Source: an uncultured Clostridia bacterium (lineage in GTDB: Bacteria; Bacillota; Clostridia; UBA1381; UMGS1253). From it: DNA of 7,391 nucleotides. The notes below the pieces were generated by a model. It did not search any database, was not told the origin of the DNA, and saw nothing but the letters and a program-made list of their open reading frames with translations. Numbering within the stretch: the first letter of the stretch is position 1; the number at the start of each line of letters is the position of its first letter. Location of the stretch: the NCBI GenBank assembly GCA_937892135.1, contig CALAUK010000166.1, positions 1 to 7,391 of the forward strand. Direction: 5' to 3'. The position numbers were made by a program, and so were the translations under genes. This document shows positions 5,952 to 7,391 of this stretch, piece after piece.

Positions 5952-7391
5952 TTAAAACAGACCTATAATTTCGCCGTCTTCTTTAATGTCTATTCTCTGA
6001 GCGGCAGGCTCTTTTGAAAGGCCGGGCATTGTCATAATATCGCCCGTTAAGCAGACTATAAAGCCCGCTCCCGCAGAAACCTTAACCTCTCTTACTGTTA
6101 TGTCAAAACCTTCGGGTCTTCCAAGCATTTTCGGGTCGTCAGATAATGAATACTGAGTTTTTGCCATACAGATTGGCATTTTGCCAAATCCAAGCTTTTC
6201 TAAAGTTTCAATCTGCTTTTTAGCCTTAGGTGTTACGATTATATCGCGGCCGCCGTAAATTTCTCTTGTTAATGTGCGGATTTTGTCTTCAATAGACAAA
6301 TCAAGCTCGTAAATCGGCTTAAAGTCGGACTTTTCTGTTTTTAATGTTTCACAAACAAGCTCTGCAAGCTCCATTCCGCCCTCTCCACCTTTTGCGAAAA
6401 CTTCGCTTAGAGCGCACTTTACGCCAAGCTTATCTAAAGTTTCTTTTACAAGCTTAATCTCATCTTCTGTGTCTGTGTCAAACACGTTTAATGTACAAAC
6501 AACGGGAAGATTATATTTTTTCATATTTTCAACGTGCTTTTCAAGGTTTACGATACCTTTTTTAAGTGCCTCAAGATTTTCATTTTTAAGCTCTGTTTTT
6601 TCAACTCCGCCGTTATATTTAAGCGCTCTTATTGTTGCAACAACAACCGCCATATCAGGTTTTAAGCCTGCCATACGGCACTTGATGTCCAAAAACTTTT
6701 CAGCGCCCAGGTCTGCGCCGAAGCCTGCCTCTGTTACAACAAAATCAGCTAATTTAAGCGCAAGCTTTGTTGCTCTTACGCTGTTACAGCCGTGAGCAAT
6801 ATTTGCAAAAGGTCCTCCGTGCATAAGACAGGGAGAGTTTTCCAAAGTCTGCACAAGGTTTGGCATAATCGCATCCTTTAAAAGAAGTGTCATCGCGCCG
6901 TCTGCCTTAAGGTCTTTTGCATAAACAGGCTCGCCGTCAAAATTATAAGCAACGATTATTCTTCCAAGGCGCTCTTTTAAATCGGTTATATCGTTTGCAA
7001 GGCACAAGATAGCCATAATCTCCGATGCAACCGTTATCATAAATCCGTCCTCACGGGGAAAGCCGTTATTCTTTCCGCCAAGGGCTACTGTTATCTGCCT
7101 TAGAGCACGGTCGTTCATATCCATACAGCGTTTCCACACAACATTTCTTACATCAATGTTAAGCGCATTTCCCTGATGAATGTGATTATCCATCATAGCA
7201 GAGAGAAGATTGTTAGCCGCAGTAATAGCGTGCATATCTCCCGTAAAGTGAAGATTGATATCCTCCATAGGCACAACCTGAGCGTATCCACCGCCTGCCG
7301 CTCCGCCCTTAATTCCCATAACAGGACCTAATGACGGCTCACGAAGAGCGATTATTGCTTTCTTTTTCATTTTGGAAAGCGCCTGACCCAA
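5952..7391 (-). CDS. fhs: Formate-tetrahydrofolate ligase (10-formyl-THF synthetase), 5' end cut by window
   Basis: Joins formate to tetrahydrofolate at the cost of ATP, giving 10-formyl-THF for purine and formyl-methionine synthesis, and in acetogens the methyl branch of the Wood-Ljungdahl pathway. The window shows 479 C-terminal residues of a family that is usually about 556, so about 77 N-terminal residues, including the P-loop, lie outside. The first visible codon is TTG at 7391-7389, most likely an internal leucine of GLGQAL and not a start. Signature motifs are REPSLGPV (17-24), GIKGGAAGGGY (26-36), PMEDINLHFTGD (41-52), VATIRALKYNGG (251-262), and a C-terminal stretch rich in conserved residues ending in GEIIGLF. 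No frameshift or missing signature is seen. Presence of fhs does not by itself show acetogenesis, since many fermentative Clostridia carry it. The stop is followed 4 bases later by a strong hairpin. Confidence 0.97.
   Translation of the reverse strand: MGQALSKMKKKAIIALREPSLGPVMGIKGGAAGGGYAQVVPMEDINLHFTGDMHAITAANNLLSAMMDNHIHQGNALNIDVRNVVWKRCMDMNDRALRQITVALGGKNNGFPREDGFMITVASEIMAILCLANDITDLKERLGRIIVAYNFDGEPVYAKDLKADGAMTLLLKDAIMPNLVQTLENSPCLMHGGPFANIAHGCNSVRATKLALKLADFVVTEAGFGADLGAEKFLDIKCRMAGLKPDMAVVVATIRALKYNGGVEKTELKNENLEALKKGIVNLEKHVENMKKYNLPVVCTLNVFDTDTEDEIKLVKETLDKLGVKCALSEVFAKGGEGGMELAELVCETLKTEKSDFKPIYELDLSIEDKIRTLTREIYGGRDIIVTPKAKKQIETLEKLGFGKMPICMAKTQYSLSDDPKMLGRPEGFDITVREVKVSAGAGFIVCLTGDIMTMPGLSKEPAAQRIDIKEDGEIIGLF

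Noticed and set aside
5901..5953. AATAAA and TTTATT flanking the perfect hairpin as possible insertion-site or transposon-end sequences
   Set aside because: Six-base AT-rich matches are expected by chance here, they are inverted and not direct repeats, and one overlaps the fhs stop codon.
7389..7391. TTG at the window edge as the fhs start codon
   Set aside because: Family members have about 77 more residues upstream, and this codon fits the leucine of the conserved GLGQAL segment after the P-loop.

Overview
The window looks like chromosomal housekeeping DNA from a Firmicutes-type bacterium, most likely a member of the Clostridia. The signs are AT-rich sequence, strong AGGAGG-type ribosome binding sites, frequent GTG starts, a monofunctional ATP-dependent formate-tetrahydrofolate ligase, and the clostridial order nusB-xseA-xseB-ispA. 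I cannot name a genus from this. Every supported gene is on the minus strand, so transcription runs from high to low coordinates.

Layout in transcription order: (1) 7391-5952, fhs (formate-tetrahydrofolate ligase), cut at its 5' end by the window edge. (2) 5951-5767, the only sizeable gap, holding three hairpins placed end to end. (3) 5766-4183, tsaE, tsaB and rpiB, tightly packed: tsaE/tsaB overlap by 4 bases and tsaB/rpiB are 4 bases apart. (4) 4167-2246, nusB, xseA, xseB and ispA, with a terminator-like hairpin between nusB and xseA. (5) 1355-1, a multi-membrane-segment polysaccharide flippase, cut at its 3' end by the left window edge.

The genes serve central functions: one-carbon metabolism (fhs), the tRNA t6A37 modification (tsaE, tsaB), pentose phosphate interconversion (rpiB), rRNA antitermination (nusB), exonuclease VII (xseA and xseB) and farnesyl diphosphate synthesis (ispA). 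IspA makes the precursor of undecaprenyl phosphate, the lipid that carries the glycans moved by the kind of flippase that follows it, so that pair may be functionally linked. Most junctions place the ribosome binding site on or beside the previous stop codon, which suggests one co-transcribed, translationally coupled unit from tsaE to the flippase.

I found no clearly new protein system. The most unexplained signal is the hairpin cluster at 5814-5947. It could be a structured RNA element, a leader of the tsaE operon, or a copy of a dispersed palindromic repeat. No tRNA, rRNA, CRISPR array or insertion sequence is visible, and no other gap is longer than about 70 bases.
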